64,000 nucleotides of DNA. Source: Paenibacillus sanguinis 2301083 = DSM 16941. GTDB lineage: Bacteria; Bacillota; Bacilli; Paenibacillales; Paenibacillaceae. Shown here in pieces: positions 18,017 to 28,249 of the stretch (the first letter of the stretch is position 1; each line of letters opens with the position of its first letter). A program made the position numbers and the translations under genes. Where the stretch lies: assembly GCF_000374825.1 (NCBI RefSeq), contig NZ_KB895379.1, positions 248,001 through 312,000 on the forward strand. The letters are read 5' to 3'. A model generated the notes under the pieces. That model was not told where the DNA came from, ran no database searches, and saw nothing but the letters and a program-made list of their open reading frames with translations.

Positions 18017-19624
18017 TCAAGACACGCTTGTTTCCTTGATCCGAAAGTCCGATGGGGTCATCCCCGTATACTTCTGAAAAACCTTGGTGAAGTAACGACG
18101 TTCCTGGTAGCCAATCGAGCTGCCGATTTGGGCAATGGAACGCTCACTGCTGCGCAGCAAGCACTTGGCTATCTCCATACGCTGTTTCGTCAAAAACTCG
18201 ACAAAGGTTTCGCCAAAATGATTTTTGAACAGCAAGCAAAAGTAGCTGCTGCTAATTCCTAAATAATCGGCAATATCCTCAATTCCGAAGTCATCGCCCA
18301 AGTGATTTTGAATATAGTTCTGCGCTGACATCATCAACAATTCGGAGGATTTCTTGGCTGAGAGAGAGCTTCGGGACTGATCAATAAGCGACACAATCAG
18401 GGATAGCAGCTCCTGAATATCCAGCGGATGCTGCAGCCTTTGCCATAAGGCCGCCTCCTGTTCTCCTGACAGCATATGCAGTTCGCGCATCTCCCTCAGC
18501 AAATGAATCAGTAAGTAGTGCAGCAGCTTCTCCGCCGTCCCTGCCCCCTGTTCTTCCAAGCAACCGACATAAGTTCGCAGCTCTGAGGCAATATGCTCAA
18601 GCGCTTCATGGTTGCCGTTACGCAGTACGGTCCCAAGCTGCTCAATCCATCCCCAGCGGACCTCCGTTCGGCTTGATTCTGACGGTTGTTCGTCTATCCC
18701 ATGGGCTTTAATTTCCACTAGCCAATCCTGGTCTTTGTTCAGAATTAAATTCTTTCTTAATTGATGATAGACCATGGATAATTCCTGTAAAGGATGGGGG
18801 CGGGACTCCAGACAGATGCGAACCGGAAAATCTTCCTTGTCTCGAACCACGCGTTGTATCCGCTCATAGCCGGGGTATAGAATTTCCTTAGTCAAAGGCT
18901 CGTCTCCAGGCTGCATGGCAAATACGAGACACCATTCGCCCTCCCGAATTTGCAGAACTGTCATACCTGGCAGCATTTCCCCAAACCGCTCTCTGAGCGC
19001 ATGCCTGATGTGCAGATTCCACGCCTTCCGCTCATGAAGCGTCCAAGTGATGGAACGATGGGAGTACCCCTCCAGATCAATGAGCAGCATGGCGTAAGAA
19101 GGTTGCAGCATCACTCCATCCTCTTCCTCCCAAAGCAGGTCCTCCCGATCCGTCTCCTGACCCAGTAAAGAATGCAGCAGAAAATTCTCGTTTGCCAAAT
19201 CGACAACTTGATTCAACCGCCGCTCCTTATTGAGCGTTTTGCGTTTTTCCCGGATTTGCCTGGCAATGCCGCGCACGGTGTCCTCAAGCTCCACATAATT
19301 GATGGGCTTGCATATGTAGTCCTTGACGCCATACCGTATCGCCGTACGCGCATATTCGAATTCCTGATAGCCGGTCAGCAGCAGGAACTCGCAGGTGATC
19401 TTCCGCTCTCTGACCTGCTGCAACAGCATGATTCCATCCATAATCGGCATACGAATATCGCTTAAGATCAAATCGGGATGATGCTCGGAAGCCGTTTCCA
19501 ATGCATCCCTCCCATTTTTCGCCAAACCAACGATTTCAAATCCCATGTCTTCCCAAGGCAGCACCTTTGAAAGGTTGCTCAGAATATGAATCTCATCGTC
19601 AACCAACAGCGCCTTCAATCTCAT
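18017..19624 (-). CDS. AraC-type response regulator (YesN family)
   Basis: About 535 residues from ATG at 19624. The receiver domain (1-120) has LLVDDE, the phospho-acceptor in LILSDIRMPIMDG, TGYQEF and the Lys of YICKPINY. A long middle region of about 300 residues follows with no clear family, as is usual for YesN proteins. The last 100 residues are an AraC-type pair of helix-turn-helices (DDFGIEDIADYLGISSSYFC ... IAQIGSSIGYQERRYFTKVF). The gene overlaps the 3' end of the kinase gene by 26 bases. Inference: activates its own ABC operon when the kinase senses the sugar. Confidence 0.93.
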   Translation of the reverse strand: MRLKALLVDDEIHILSNLSKVLPWEDMGFEIVGLAKNGRDALETASEHHPDLILSDIRMPIMDGIMLLQQVRERKITCEFLLLTGYQEFEYARTAIRYGVKDYICKPINYVELEDTVRGIARQIREKRKTLNKERRLNQVVDLANENFLLHSLLGQETDREDLLWEEEDGVMLQPSYAMLLIDLEGYSHRSITWTLHERKAWNLHIRHALRERFGEMLPGMTVLQIREGEWCLVFAMQPGDEPLTKEILYPGYERIQRVVRDKEDFPVRICLESRPHPLQELSMVYHQLRKNLILNKDQDWLVEIKAHGIDEQPSESSRTEVRWGWIEQLGTVLRNGNHEALEHIASELRTYVGCLEEQGAGTAEKLLHYLLIHLLREMRELHMLSGEQEAALWQRLQHPLDIQELLSLIVSLIDQSRSSLSAKKSSELLMMSAQNYIQNHLGDDFGIEDIADYLGISSSYFCLLFKNHFGETFVEFLTKQRMEIAKCLLRSSERSIAQIGSSIGYQERRYFTKVFQKYTGMTPSDFRIKETSVS

Positions 19625-21443
19625 CGGTATCACCCGCCCCATATCTAGGTATTACACACTGTATTATCGTTCCCTGTCCAGGCTGCGAACAGATAAACAA
19701 GCCGTATTTCGCCCCATATTGAAATCTCAGTCGATCGTAGACACTGCGAAGTCCAAGCCCTCGCCGCTCGTGACTCGGATAGGGGGCAAGCGTCTGATCT
19801 GCCGACTCGTCTATCTCCGCATACTGAATGCTGGCCAACTGCTCACTGGTCATCCCGATTCCATTATCTTCGACCCGCAGTAAAATTCGCTTCGGCTCCA
19901 GCGTTCCAGTCACGATGATTTGCCCTTTATAATCAATCCCCTCAAAGCCATGTTGAATCGAGTTCTCTACCAACGGCTGAAGGGTCAGCTTAAGCAGCAG
20001 GCAATCCATCATTTCGGCCGGCACATTCAGCTTGTAATCAAACAAATCATCGAAACGGAATTTTTGAATTTCCAGATAGTTGCGTAAATGCTCCACTTCC
20101 AGCCGCAGTGCGATCTCTTCCTTATCCTGAATGCTGATACGCAAAATGCTAGCCAGACGCAACACCATCTCACTTACCTTGCGTCCTTCATTCTGCACGG
20201 CCAGCACATTGATGGATTCCAAGGTATTGAATAGAAAATGCGGCTTGATCTGCGCTTGCAGCACCCGTAGCTCCGCATTCGCCTTTTGCAATTGCTCACG
20301 CTTGACCTGCTCGAACAGTTTATTAATTTTGTCCATCTGATTATTGAAGCCCTTTTGCAGCAGCAACAGCTCGTCATCGCCCTTTTCATCCACTCGTGCG
20401 CCCAGATCACCGCTTTCTACCTTACGCATGAAGCGAACAATTACACCGATTGTCCCGGTAATTCGATTCATGAAAATAAAGTTGAACAACATCGCCGTCA
20501 ACACACAAATACAGATGATCGCTACGAACCATTTGGCAAAGGTCATCACCTCCTGAGATAAATAGCTCCAGGAAGTAATGGACACCAGGCTCCACGAGAA
20601 GTCCTGCAATTTGTAAATGGAGACTACGCTCTCCTGACCGTTAAACTTGCTCTTAAAGCTTCGATAAGCTTGACCGGACTGCCACTCTCTAGACATATAA
20701 GCGCTTAGTTGCTGCCCGTCCAGTTCATCCTGATAGTCGTATAGAATCAGTCCATCATTGTTGACCAGCATAAAACGGGTATCCCGCATATTGCTGCCCA
20801 GCTTCAAATTCGTAAAAATCTTCTCAAGCTCCCAATTCTTGATTTGCACCACTAGTACGCCAACTCGTTCCAGGTTGCTGAGCTCCTTGATCAGACGAAT
20901 TTGTGTAAATACCTTGTCAGACCCGGTAAATTCGGGATATTCGTGCGGAGCAATCCACTTCGGCTGACCATTTAAAGACATAACCTCATGGTACAAAGGA
21001 TGCTCGCGAAATTGCTCAAAGGGAAGTGTCGCAAAATTTTCTTTATTAAAAATGGCTGTTACATTCGACTTCCTTCCCCCGTGGATATTGTACAAGAAAG
21101 CGTAGTCAATAGCAGGGTGGCTATAGAGCAGAGAGCGGAAGTTTTTTTGATTGGCATTTAGCTCTAACTGAGTTGTTGCCGTCAAGTCCTGAGTATCAGG
21201 GTCCTTGGCGGATAGTGCAGCCTGAAACACTCCCTTGGCAATCCCGTTATCCGTCACATTATCCATCTCTTGAAATACATTCTTGATGCTATAGCCAATC
21301 GACTTAAGTGAATATTCCGTCTGCTGGCTATATTTCGTTTCGATCGAACGGAATGTAACAAAGAAGGTAATAATACCCAGGATGAACAAAGGAATGATAA
21401 CCAGGCCCAGAAAAGCGGTAAATAATTTAATCCGCAGGTTCAA
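19599..21443 (-). CDS. Sensor histidine kinase (YesM family)
   Basis: 614 residues; TTG start with GGGGAG nine bases upstream. A first membrane helix lies at about 8-30, an extracellular Cache-type sensor at 31-290, and a second helix at about 297-318. A HAMP segment follows (about 320-375), then the His-kinase phosphoacceptor region QAQIKPHFLFNTLESINVLA with the phospho-His in PHFLF, and an HATPase_c domain with LQPLVENSIQHGF and VEDNGIGM. Known: YesM/YesN pairs in Paenibacillus control sugar ABC transporters. It lies 47 bases after the second permease gene and is translationally linked to the regulator. Confidence 0.95.
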   Translation of the reverse strand: MNLRIKLFTAFLGLVIIPLFILGIITFFVTFRSIETKYSQQTEYSLKSIGYSIKNVFQEMDNVTDNGIAKGVFQAALSAKDPDTQDLTATTQLELNANQKNFRSLLYSHPAIDYAFLYNIHGGRKSNVTAIFNKENFATLPFEQFREHPLYHEVMSLNGQPKWIAPHEYPEFTGSDKVFTQIRLIKELSNLERVGVLVVQIKNWELEKIFTNLKLGSNMRDTRFMLVNNDGLILYDYQDELDGQQLSAYMSREWQSGQAYRSFKSKFNGQESVVSIYKLQDFSWSLVSITSWSYLSQEVMTFAKWFVAIICICVLTAMLFNFIFMNRITGTIGVIVRFMRKVESGDLGARVDEKGDDELLLLQKGFNNQMDKINKLFEQVKREQLQKANAELRVLQAQIKPHFLFNTLESINVLAVQNEGRKVSEMVLRLASILRISIQDKEEIALRLEVEHLRNYLEIQKFRFDDLFDYKLNVPAEMMDCLLLKLTLQPLVENSIQHGFEGIDYKGQIIVTGTLEPKRILLRVEDNGIGMTSEQLASIQYAEIDESADQTLAPYPSHERRGLGLRSVYDRLRFQYGAKYGLFICSQPGQGTIIQCVIPRYGAGDTDEIEGAVG

Positions 21444-21490
21444 TGGCAGCAGCTCCCCATAGATTGTAACTCTATTTTATCACGATGCCG

Positions 21491-22318
21491 CTACCCTTTT
21501 ACGCTGCCCGCCGTTACACCTTCAATAATTTTTTCCTGCAATATCGCGTAAATCACCATCACGGGCACCACGCTAAAGACAATTCCCGCCGACATTTGCG
21601 CATAGTTGGTATTGTAAGCGTCGCGGAAGCCGACCATCCCCACCGGGAGCGTACGCAACGCATCATCGGACAGAAAATAGTTGGCGAGCAGGAATTCATT
21701 CCAGTTGCCGAGGAAATTGATGATAAACACCGTGACAATAGCTGGAACCGTGAGCGGAATGATGATGCGGACAAACACCCCTGCCGAACCAAGTCCATCC
21801 ATGACAGCCGCCTCCTCAATCTCGCCCGGAATTGAACGCATGAAGGCCGCCAGAATAATGACGGAGAAGGGAATGGCGTTCGCCACATAAGGCAATATCA
21901 GCGCCATATGCGTATCCAGCACACCCAGCTTGCTCATAATGCCGTAAATTGGCAAGAGCAAGGAATTGTTCGGAATCAGCATCCCCAGCAATACGAGTTG
22001 GAAGACGATGGCACTGATCCGGTTATAGCGCATTCTTGTGACCGCAAAGGCCAGCATCGCCGCCAACAGAATCGAGAGACATGCAGACAATACCCCAATA
22101 TACAAACTGTTAAAAAAGTAAGTGCTGATCCGCGCATTCACCCACGCATTAACGTAATTGTCAAAAGTAATGGATGATGGCAAGCCAAAGGGGTTAGAGG
22201 CAATTGCCTGGTTATTTGTCTTGACGGATGAGAACAACACAAACAGAAAGGGATAGAGGATAACGAGCAGATATGCCATCAGAAATATATGCGGAATGGT
22301 CTTTTTCAGCACTCTCAT
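21491..22318 (-). CDS. Carbohydrate ABC transporter permease (MalG/LplC type)
   Basis: 275 residues, six hydrophobic helices, and the EAA loop EEAAVMDGLGSAGVFVRIII near 190 that docks to the ATPase. Its ATG shares one base with the TGA of the preceding permease gene (TGATG). No ATP-binding gene is in the operon; as is usual for this class, a shared MsmX-type ATPase encoded elsewhere is expected. The substrate cannot be read from the permease. Confidence 0.94.
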   Translation of the reverse strand: MRVLKKTIPHIFLMAYLLVILYPFLFVLFSSVKTNNQAIASNPFGLPSSITFDNYVNAWVNARISTYFFNSLYIGVLSACLSILLAAMLAFAVTRMRYNRISAIVFQLVLLGMLIPNNSLLLPIYGIMSKLGVLDTHMALILPYVANAIPFSVIILAAFMRSIPGEIEEAAVMDGLGSAGVFVRIIIPLTVPAIVTVFIINFLGNWNEFLLANYFLSDDALRTLPVGMVGFRDAYNTNYAQMSAGIVFSVVPVMVIYAILQEKIIEGVTAGSVKG

Positions 22319-23202
22319 CAGTATTCAATCCTTTCTGTACGTCGTGCTACAACTATCTGATACACTACGGTAATGATGATGGTGAACAAGAAGATTAGCA
22401 CGGCAATCGCATTGCCAAAGCCATGTCGGAAGCTGGTGATCGCATACCGGATCATATAGGTCGCCATGACATCTGTGGAGCCAGCCGGTCCCCCCTTGGT
22501 CATAACCAACACAATATCCGCTGCTTTCATCGCTCCGGCCATCGACAGCATAATGACCACCGAGATAATCGGCATGATCAGCGGAAGCGTTATTTTCCAA
22601 GCTCGCTGGATACCGTTGGCACCATCAATAGCTGCCGCTTCATCCAATTCCCGTGGAATCGATAAGATCGCAGCCAGTACCATCACGATATAGAAGCCGG
22701 TCCATTGCCAGGCATTGGTGATCAGAATGGCGATCATAGCCCAGTTCTTGTCGGAAAGCCAATAGATGGGATCAATACCAAAAATACCGAGCACTTCATT
22801 CATCAAGCCGAAGTCAGGATTGTAAATAAAGCCCCACAAAATACCGATAACCGCTGTAGACATAATGGATGGCATAAAAACAGCCGTCTTGTATAGACCT
22901 TTGAATTTCTTGACATTAGCAATCAATAAGGAGAAGAAGATAATCAAGGGTACCTGAATCAAGCATGAAAATAAAATGAAATAGACATTGTTGCGCACCG
23001 ATTTCCAGAAGGCCATATCCTGAAAAGCCATCACATAATTATCCATGCCGATGTAGGTTACGTTCTTGGAAATCCCGTTCCAACTAGTGAAGCCGTTGTT
23101 AATTGCTGTAAATATCGGATAAATAAAAAATGCCAAAAACAATATAAATGCCGGAAGAACAAACAAGCTGTAAATCAGCGGGTTCCTGAGCGCCTTGTTC
23201 AT
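22318..23202 (-). CDS. Carbohydrate ABC transporter permease (MalF/LplB type)
   Basis: 294 residues, six hydrophobic helices, EAA loop DEAAAIDGANGIQRAWKITL near 190. Pairs with the following permease as a heterodimer. GGAGG lies before the ATG. A hairpin between the binding-protein gene and this one (about 23229-23262, GAGCGTC/GACGCCCTC) lacks a long T-run and may reduce read-through so that more binding protein than permease is made. Confidence 0.94.
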   Translation of the reverse strand: MNKALRNPLIYSLFVLPAFILFLAFFIYPIFTAINNGFTSWNGISKNVTYIGMDNYVMAFQDMAFWKSVRNNVYFILFSCLIQVPLIIFFSLLIANVKKFKGLYKTAVFMPSIMSTAVIGILWGFIYNPDFGLMNEVLGIFGIDPIYWLSDKNWAMIAILITNAWQWTGFYIVMVLAAILSIPRELDEAAAIDGANGIQRAWKITLPLIMPIISVVIMLSMAGAMKAADIVLVMTKGGPAGSTDVMATYMIRYAITSFRHGFGNAIAVLIFLFTIIITVVYQIVVARRTERIEY

Positions 23203-23285
23203 GCCATAACCTCCGTGGTTGGAAGTAAGAGCGTCCCCGCTTATGGCAGGTGACGCCCTCGCTTCAACTCATCAATGTAATTGCT

Positions 23286-24671
23286 TTATTCCCCTGTCGC
23301 ATTGGCAGCTTCTTGAGCTGCTTGCACATTCTCCAGCATCTTGGCCGGTTCGATTTCACCGCCAATGATTTGTTGAATCCCCATGCTAAGCGCTGTATTT
23401 ACTTCCGCCTGCACCAAAGCATCAAATGCCGGGAAGGAGGTGCTAATTTCACTGACACCCTTGAAGATATCTTGCATGAGCGGATCATCCGATGCCGTCT
23501 TCATTTGCTCCAGATCCATCTTCATCGCTGGCAATACGCCATCTTCCTTCAATCCACGCAATTGCATTTCCTCGGTCCACATATTTTTGATGAACTGCTT
23601 AACAGCTTCCAGCTTACGAGGATCTTCCGATACGGCATTCGAGAAGCCATATCCGTTGTTAGCGTCCTGCATAACCACAACGGGGTCGCCTGCGTTAACC
23701 GGAGGCATACTAAAATAACCAATCTTGCCTACCATATCACCAGCTTGCTCCGGATCACGGAATACCGAGTTAGCCCAGGAGCCATCCATCATCATCATGG
23801 CTTCTCCAGTAATAATCTGATTTCTCATATCCGCATATTCAAAGCCCAGTTCACCTTTCTTATAGTAGCCCTTCTCCACCCATTCCTTATGTTTGGCAAT
23901 CGCCTGAATCATACTGTCGTCCGTCCACTTCGTTTTCCCTGTCTTGAAGCCGTAAGTAATTTCCGGCCCGGCATAATACGACCACAGGTTGTTGGTGGTC
24001 ATTAACGGAATCCATGCATCCTTGGACGATTGCGCAAAAGGAATCTTACCGTCAGCTTTGATCTTCTCGGCGATTTGTTCCAGCTCGCTTAACGTCTTTG
24101 GAACAGTCAAGCCTTTTTGCTCAAAGTATTCTTTATTATAGAAATAGCCTTCAATCGATCCCCCGATCGGCAAGCCATAAACCTTGCCTTCATGAGTAAA
24201 GGGATCCAGTGTCGTAAATTTATCTTTGATACCTAATTCCTCAATAATTGGTGTGAGGTCCAGCATCAGGCCTTCCTTGGCATAGAGAGCAGCATCCGGG
24301 CTACCGAATACATCGAACACTTCCGGTGGTTTGCCAGCAGCCATTTCACCACGCAGCTTCTCCTTGCGGTTAACTTCGGAATCCACCGCATCCAGCTTGA
24401 TCGTCAAGCCAGGTACAGCCGCTTCCGTCTGCTTCACAACATCTTCAAGCAGCGCCAAGCGGAATTTCTTGGATTCCCCCACTTGAGTGTGCCGAATCGT
24501 AATCTCGAACGGATCATCCTTCGCTGTGCTCTCACCTGCCCCGCTGTTCGTCGTCCCCTGGCCTTCATTGGCAGGAGTATTATTTGTTTTGTTTCCGGAG
24601 TTTCCACAACCCGCCAATATCGCGGATGCGATGAAAACAAGAGACAGCAGCAATACTAAACTCTTCTTCAT
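23286..24671 (-). CDS. Extracellular solute-binding lipoprotein of a sugar ABC importer
   Basis: 461 residues. A lipoprotein signal ends LAGC (Cys about 22), followed by an Asn/Gly/Thr-rich linker. The SBP_bac_1 fold shows in PPEVFDVFGSPDAALYAKEG, GKVYGLPIGGSIEGYFYNKE and EAMMMMDGSWANSVF. First gene of the operon with the two permeases, YesM/YesN-type sensors and NagZ. The presence of NagZ suggests GlcNAc-containing oligosaccharides as the ligand, but this is context only. GAGGAGGG lies before the ATG. Confidence 0.92.
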   Translation of the reverse strand: MKKSLVLLLSLVFIASAILAGCGNSGNKTNNTPANEGQGTTNSGAGESTAKDDPFEITIRHTQVGESKKFRLALLEDVVKQTEAAVPGLTIKLDAVDSEVNRKEKLRGEMAAGKPPEVFDVFGSPDAALYAKEGLMLDLTPIIEELGIKDKFTTLDPFTHEGKVYGLPIGGSIEGYFYNKEYFEQKGLTVPKTLSELEQIAEKIKADGKIPFAQSSKDAWIPLMTTNNLWSYYAGPEITYGFKTGKTKWTDDSMIQAIAKHKEWVEKGYYKKGELGFEYADMRNQIITGEAMMMMDGSWANSVFRDPEQAGDMVGKIGYFSMPPVNAGDPVVVMQDANNGYGFSNAVSEDPRKLEAVKQFIKNMWTEEMQLRGLKEDGVLPAMKMDLEQMKTASDDPLMQDIFKGVSEISTSFPAFDALVQAEVNTALSMGIQQIIGGEIEPAKMLENVQAAQEAANATGE

Positions 24672-24715
24672 GTTTCTAGACCCTCCTCAAAAGAACAAAA
24701 TATTGGAATACCCTC

Positions 24716-24744
24716 ATTATAGGAAGCACAAGCGCCTTTGGTAA
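24716..24744 (-). promoter_or_regulatory. Promoter of the sugar ABC-nagZ operon
   Basis: TATAAT (24716-24721) with TTACCA (24739-24744) 17 bases upstream on the minus strand. A perfect -10 and a weak -35 fit an activator-dependent promoter. Confidence 0.55.
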
Positions 24745-24784
24745 GGAGGACATTTTTCTATTAAGGGGATAATATCATCTAAAA

Positions 24785-24840
24785 TACAAAATGAAAACGG
24801 TTAAACCTGACATATAAATGAAAGGTCTAACCGTTTCGGC
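24785..24840 (-). terminator. Terminator after pflA
   Basis: Minus-strand stem AAACGGTTAGACCT / AGGTTTAACCGTTTT followed by T-rich sequence, about 40 bases beyond the pflA stop codon. Confidence 0.8.
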
Positions 24841-24878
24841 TAAAAATATGAGGTTTTATGTTAGAATACATTACATTC

Positions 24879-25619
24879 TTATTTATTGATAACGGCTTGT
24901 TTTTCTCCCTCATGGATCAGTCGGTATGCCCGCTCCACCTCTTCATCCGTAGGAGAAGGTACCCCTTCCAGCGGATAATCCCAGCCTAATTCCTGCCACT
25001 TATAAACACCCATTTGATGGTAAGGCAGTATTTCAAATTTGTCCACGCCACGAAGACTGCCTACAAAACGTCCAAGCTCCAGCAAATCCTGCTCATCATC
25101 ATGAATGCCTGGCACGTATACATGGCGAATCCACATAGGATGATCGTGATCAGACAGCCAGCGAGCCATCTTCAACATCCGATCATTGGGTTTACCCGTC
25201 AGCTTGATATGCTTCTCGTTATCAATATGCTTCAAATCCAGCAATACCAGATCAGTCACATCAAGCAAATCCTTAATCTTGTCCCCATCATTGTAGCCGT
25301 TGGTATCCAATGTAGTATGCAGATTCCAGCGTTTCTTCACTTCCCGGAACAACTCCGTTACGAAGGGAGCCTGCAATGTCGCCTCGCCCCCGGAAACCGT
25401 GATCCCTCCACCGGAAGTACGATAATAATTCAAATAAGGTTCGATCTCCGCTAATACTTCCTCCACCGTCATCTCGGAGCCTTCAGTCAAACTCCATGTG
25501 TCCGGATTATGGCAATATTGGCATTGAAGCAAACACCCCTGCATAAAGAGCACGAAACGAATCCCTGGCCCATCTACCGTTCCGAATGTCTCCAATGAAT
25601 GTATTCGACCTTTGAGCAT
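24879..25619 (-). CDS. pflA: Pyruvate formate-lyase activating enzyme
   Basis: 246 residues, radical SAM. The iron-sulfur cysteines lie in [17 protein letters not shown] (C-x3-C-x2-C spacing), followed by [12 protein letters not shown], the SAM-binding GGE element. Known: installs the glycyl radical on PflB. It follows pflB by about 120 bases containing a hairpin, so it is probably cotranscribed at a lower level. Same length as Bacillus/E. coli PflA. Confidence 0.97.
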   Translation of the reverse strand: MLKGRIHSLETFGTVDGPGIRFVLFMQGCLLQCQYCHNPDTWSLTEGSEMTVEEVLAEIEPYLNYYRTSGGGITVSGGEATLQAPFVTELFREVKKRWNLHTTLDTNGYNDGDKIKDLLDVTDLVLLDLKHIDNEKHIKLTGKPNDRMLKMARWLSDHDHPMWIRHVYVPGIHDDEQDLLELGRFVGSLRGVDKFEILPYHQMGVYKWQELGWDYPLEGVPSPTDEEVERAYRLIHEGEKQAVINK

Positions 25620-25656
25620 TCTCCGTCACCCTCTCCATAATCATTCAAATGATAAG

Positions 25657-25695
25657 CAAATGAGGAGAAAGGCACGCCTGCCACTCTCCTCATCC
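25657..25695 (-). repeat. Intercistronic hairpin between pflB and pflA
   Basis: Minus-strand ATGAGGAGA pairs with TCTCCTCAT around an inner GGCAG/CCT stem. A weak T-tract follows. Likely a partial terminator or an RNA-stabilising stem. A small CCTGTC/GACAGG hairpin (25717-25732) lies directly after the pflB stop. Confidence 0.5.
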
Positions 25696-25737
25696 CTTTA
25701 TTTGAACTATTTAACTGCCTGTCAACGGACAGGTTAC

Positions 25738-27999
25738 TTACATTTTACCGTGGAATGTGCGGTTTACAACATCCAGTTGTTGTTCGCGAGTCAGCTTGAT
25801 GAAATTAACTGCATAACCCGAGACACGAATTGTCAATTGCGGGTAGTTCTCAGGATGATCCATCGCGTCGAGCAGTTGCTCCCGGTTAAATACGTTAACG
25901 TTCAGATGATGCGCATGGCTACCGAAATATCCGTTCATCATCGATACAAGGTTTGATTTACGGGAATCTTCATCTTTACCCAGTGCTTTCGGTACAATGG
26001 AGAAGGTATTGGAAATACCATCCAGACTGTGCTCGTAAGGCAGTTTTGCAACAGAGCTCAGGGAAGCCAGTGCACCCTTCTTATCGCGGCCATGCATTGG
26101 GTTCGCACCTGGAGCAAATGGTTCGCCCGCTTTACGTCCATCTGGCGTAGTTCCTGTCTTCTTACCATATACAACGTTAGATGTAATTGTCAAGATCGAT
26201 TGTGTTGGCAGAGCATCACGGTATGTTGGATGTTTACGAATCATACTCATGAATTTTTCAACCAGATCAGCGGCAATTTTATCAACACGGTCGTCATTAT
26301 TACCGTAGCAAGGATATTCACCCTCAATTTCAAAGTCAACCGCGATTCCGTTTTCGTTGCGAATCGGTTTAACTTTGGCATATTTGATCGCGCTCAGGGA
26401 GTCGGCTACCACTGACAAGCCAGCGATACCGCAAGCCATGGTACGCAGAATGTCGCGGTCATGCAGCGCCATTTCGATACGTTCGTAGTTGTATTTGTCA
26501 TGCATGTAGTGAATTACATTCAGCGTGTTAACATACAGCTTAGACAACCATTCCATCATGGGAACAAAGCGTTTCATGACTTCATCGTAGTCGAGGTATT
26601 CAGAAGTCACGGCTGGATATTCTGGAGCTACTTGCGTGCCGTATCTTTCGTCCTTACCACCGTTAATCGCGTACAGCAAACATTTTGCCAGGTTCGCACG
26701 AGCACCAAAGAATTGCATTTGTTTGCCGATTTTCATTGCAGATACGCAGCAGGCAATACCATAGTCATCGCCATAGATTGGGCGCATCAGATCATCGTTT
26801 TCGTATTGAATTGAGCTGGTTTCGATCGATACTTTAGCGCAATATTTCTTGAAGGCTTCTGGCAATTGTTCGGACCAGAGAACCGTAAGGTTTGGTTCTG
26901 GAGCAGCTCCCAAGTTGTCGAGCGTATGCAGGAAGCGGAAGCTGTTCTTTGTTACGCGGGTTACGCCTTGAACGGACATCCCGCCGATAGATTCAGTTAC
27001 CCAGGTAGGGTCACCACTGTAAAGCTCATTGTATTCTGGAGTTCTCAAGAATTTGACGATACGCAATTTCATGACGAAGTGGTCAACCAGTTCTTGAGCG
27101 GACTCTTCAGTCAACACGCCTTCAGCCAGATCACGTTCAATGTAAGCGTCAAGGAACGAAGATACACGTCCAAGGGACATTGCAGCGCCATCTTGTTCCT
27201 TCACAGCAGCCAGATAGCCAAAGTACAGCCATTGGAAAGCTTCTTTCGCATTGTTAGCTGGTCTGGAGATATCGAATCCGTACATTTCACCCAATTGCTT
27301 CAACTCGCCCAAAGCGCGAATTTGCTCGGACAGCTCTTCACGTTGGCGAATTACCGCTTCGTTCATCACGTCAACTTCAAGCTCTTTAAGTTCTTGTTTC
27401 TTTTGTTCAATCAGGAAGTCCACGCCGTAAAGAGATACACGACGATAGTCACCAATGATACGGCCACGGCCGTAAGCATCTGGCAAGCCTGTGATAATCC
27501 CTGTATGACGGGCATTTCTCATATCTGCAGTATAAGCGTCGAATACGCCTTGGTTATGTGTTTTGCGAACATTGGTGTAAAGGTCTACAATCTCTTCTGG
27601 AAGCTCGAAGCCATAGGCTTTACAAGCGGTAATAACCATCCGGATCCCGCCGTTAGGACGAATTGTCCGTTGGAAAGGAGCAGAACCTTGTACGCCAACG
27701 ATTTGTTCTTTTTCTTTATCCAGATATCCAGCAGCATGAGAAGTAATGGTGGAAGGTGTATTCACATCAACATCCAGCACACCGCCAGCTTCTCTTTCTT
27801 TCTTCGACAAGCTCGATACGATTTCCCACAGTGCTTTCGTGTTGGCAGTTGCACCTTTCAAGAAAGCTTCGTCACCATGGTAAGGCGTGATGTTCGTGTC
27901 AATAAAATCTTTAGTATTTACTTCATTCATCCACTTGCCGGGTTTAAACCCTCTCCATGCAGCTTGCACATCTTTAACTTCTTTTTCGATCACCGACAT
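25738..27999 (-). CDS. pflB: Pyruvate formate-lyase (formate acetyltransferase)
   Basis: About 753 residues from ATG at 27999, preceded by GGAGGG; an in-frame ATG at 28014 overlaps that site. The adjacent active-site cysteines are in GIACCVSAM (about 417-418), and the glycyl-radical motif [12 protein letters not shown] lies near the C-terminus (Gly about 728). Known: converts pyruvate and CoA to acetyl-CoA and formate under anaerobic conditions. The activating enzyme follows. Three Fnr-type sites lie upstream. Confidence 0.98.
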   Translation of the reverse strand: MSVIEKEVKDVQAAWRGFKPGKWMNEVNTKDFIDTNITPYHGDEAFLKGATANTKALWEIVSSLSKKEREAGGVLDVDVNTPSTITSHAAGYLDKEKEQIVGVQGSAPFQRTIRPNGGIRMVITACKAYGFELPEEIVDLYTNVRKTHNQGVFDAYTADMRNARHTGIITGLPDAYGRGRIIGDYRRVSLYGVDFLIEQKKQELKELEVDVMNEAVIRQREELSEQIRALGELKQLGEMYGFDISRPANNAKEAFQWLYFGYLAAVKEQDGAAMSLGRVSSFLDAYIERDLAEGVLTEESAQELVDHFVMKLRIVKFLRTPEYNELYSGDPTWVTESIGGMSVQGVTRVTKNSFRFLHTLDNLGAAPEPNLTVLWSEQLPEAFKKYCAKVSIETSSIQYENDDLMRPIYGDDYGIACCVSAMKIGKQMQFFGARANLAKCLLYAINGGKDERYGTQVAPEYPAVTSEYLDYDEVMKRFVPMMEWLSKLYVNTLNVIHYMHDKYNYERIEMALHDRDILRTMACGIAGLSVVADSLSAIKYAKVKPIRNENGIAVDFEIEGEYPCYGNNDDRVDKIAADLVEKFMSMIRKHPTYRDALPTQSILTITSNVVYGKKTGTTPDGRKAGEPFAPGANPMHGRDKKGALASLSSVAKLPYEHSLDGISNTFSIVPKALGKDEDSRKSNLVSMMNGYFGSHAHHLNVNVFNREQLLDAMDHPENYPQLTIRVSGYAVNFIKLTREQQLDVVNRTFHGKM

Positions 28000-28071
28000 C
28001 TTTATTCCCTCCATATTATATAGTGGTCGCGGACTGAAGGATTTATTCCGCGCCTCATGATCCCTTAAAAT

Positions 28072-28229
28072 TTGTGATACTTTTCACAACTTTTACAAAA
28101 GTTGCGCCCGGATATCACTTCCGGGTCCAGTCCGTCATAAATCTATGAGGGATCATTTATACTGTAATCATAGCTTAACTACCCAAAAAAGATTGTGACA
28201 AACATCACATTAAGTGATATTTGTCACGT
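28072..28229 (-). promoter_or_regulatory. pflBA promoter with three Fnr-type boxes
   Basis: The TGTGA-N6-TCACA palindrome occurs three times: TTGTGATACTTTTCACAA (28072-28089), TTGTGACAAACATCACAT (28193-28210) and AAGTGATATTTGTCACGT (28212-28229). A TATGAT -10 (28167-28172) puts the likely start near 28160, and the middle box is then centred at about -41.5, the class II activator position. The box nearest the gene would lie inside the leader and overlaps a second palindrome, CAACTTTTACAAAAGTTG (28087-28104). Confidence 0.85.
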
Positions 28230-28249
28230 TTCCAAACAGGTTTGTTCAC

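Noticed and set aside
24794-24836. CcpA cre site (TGAAAACGGTTAAA) near the sugar ABC operon
   Set aside because: The sequence is one arm of the pflA terminator and lacks the closing CA of the cre consensus.
26866-28023. 385-codon open frame on the plus strand
   Set aside because: It lies wholly opposite pflB, has no ribosome site and encodes no recognisable domain; an effect of pflB codon bias.
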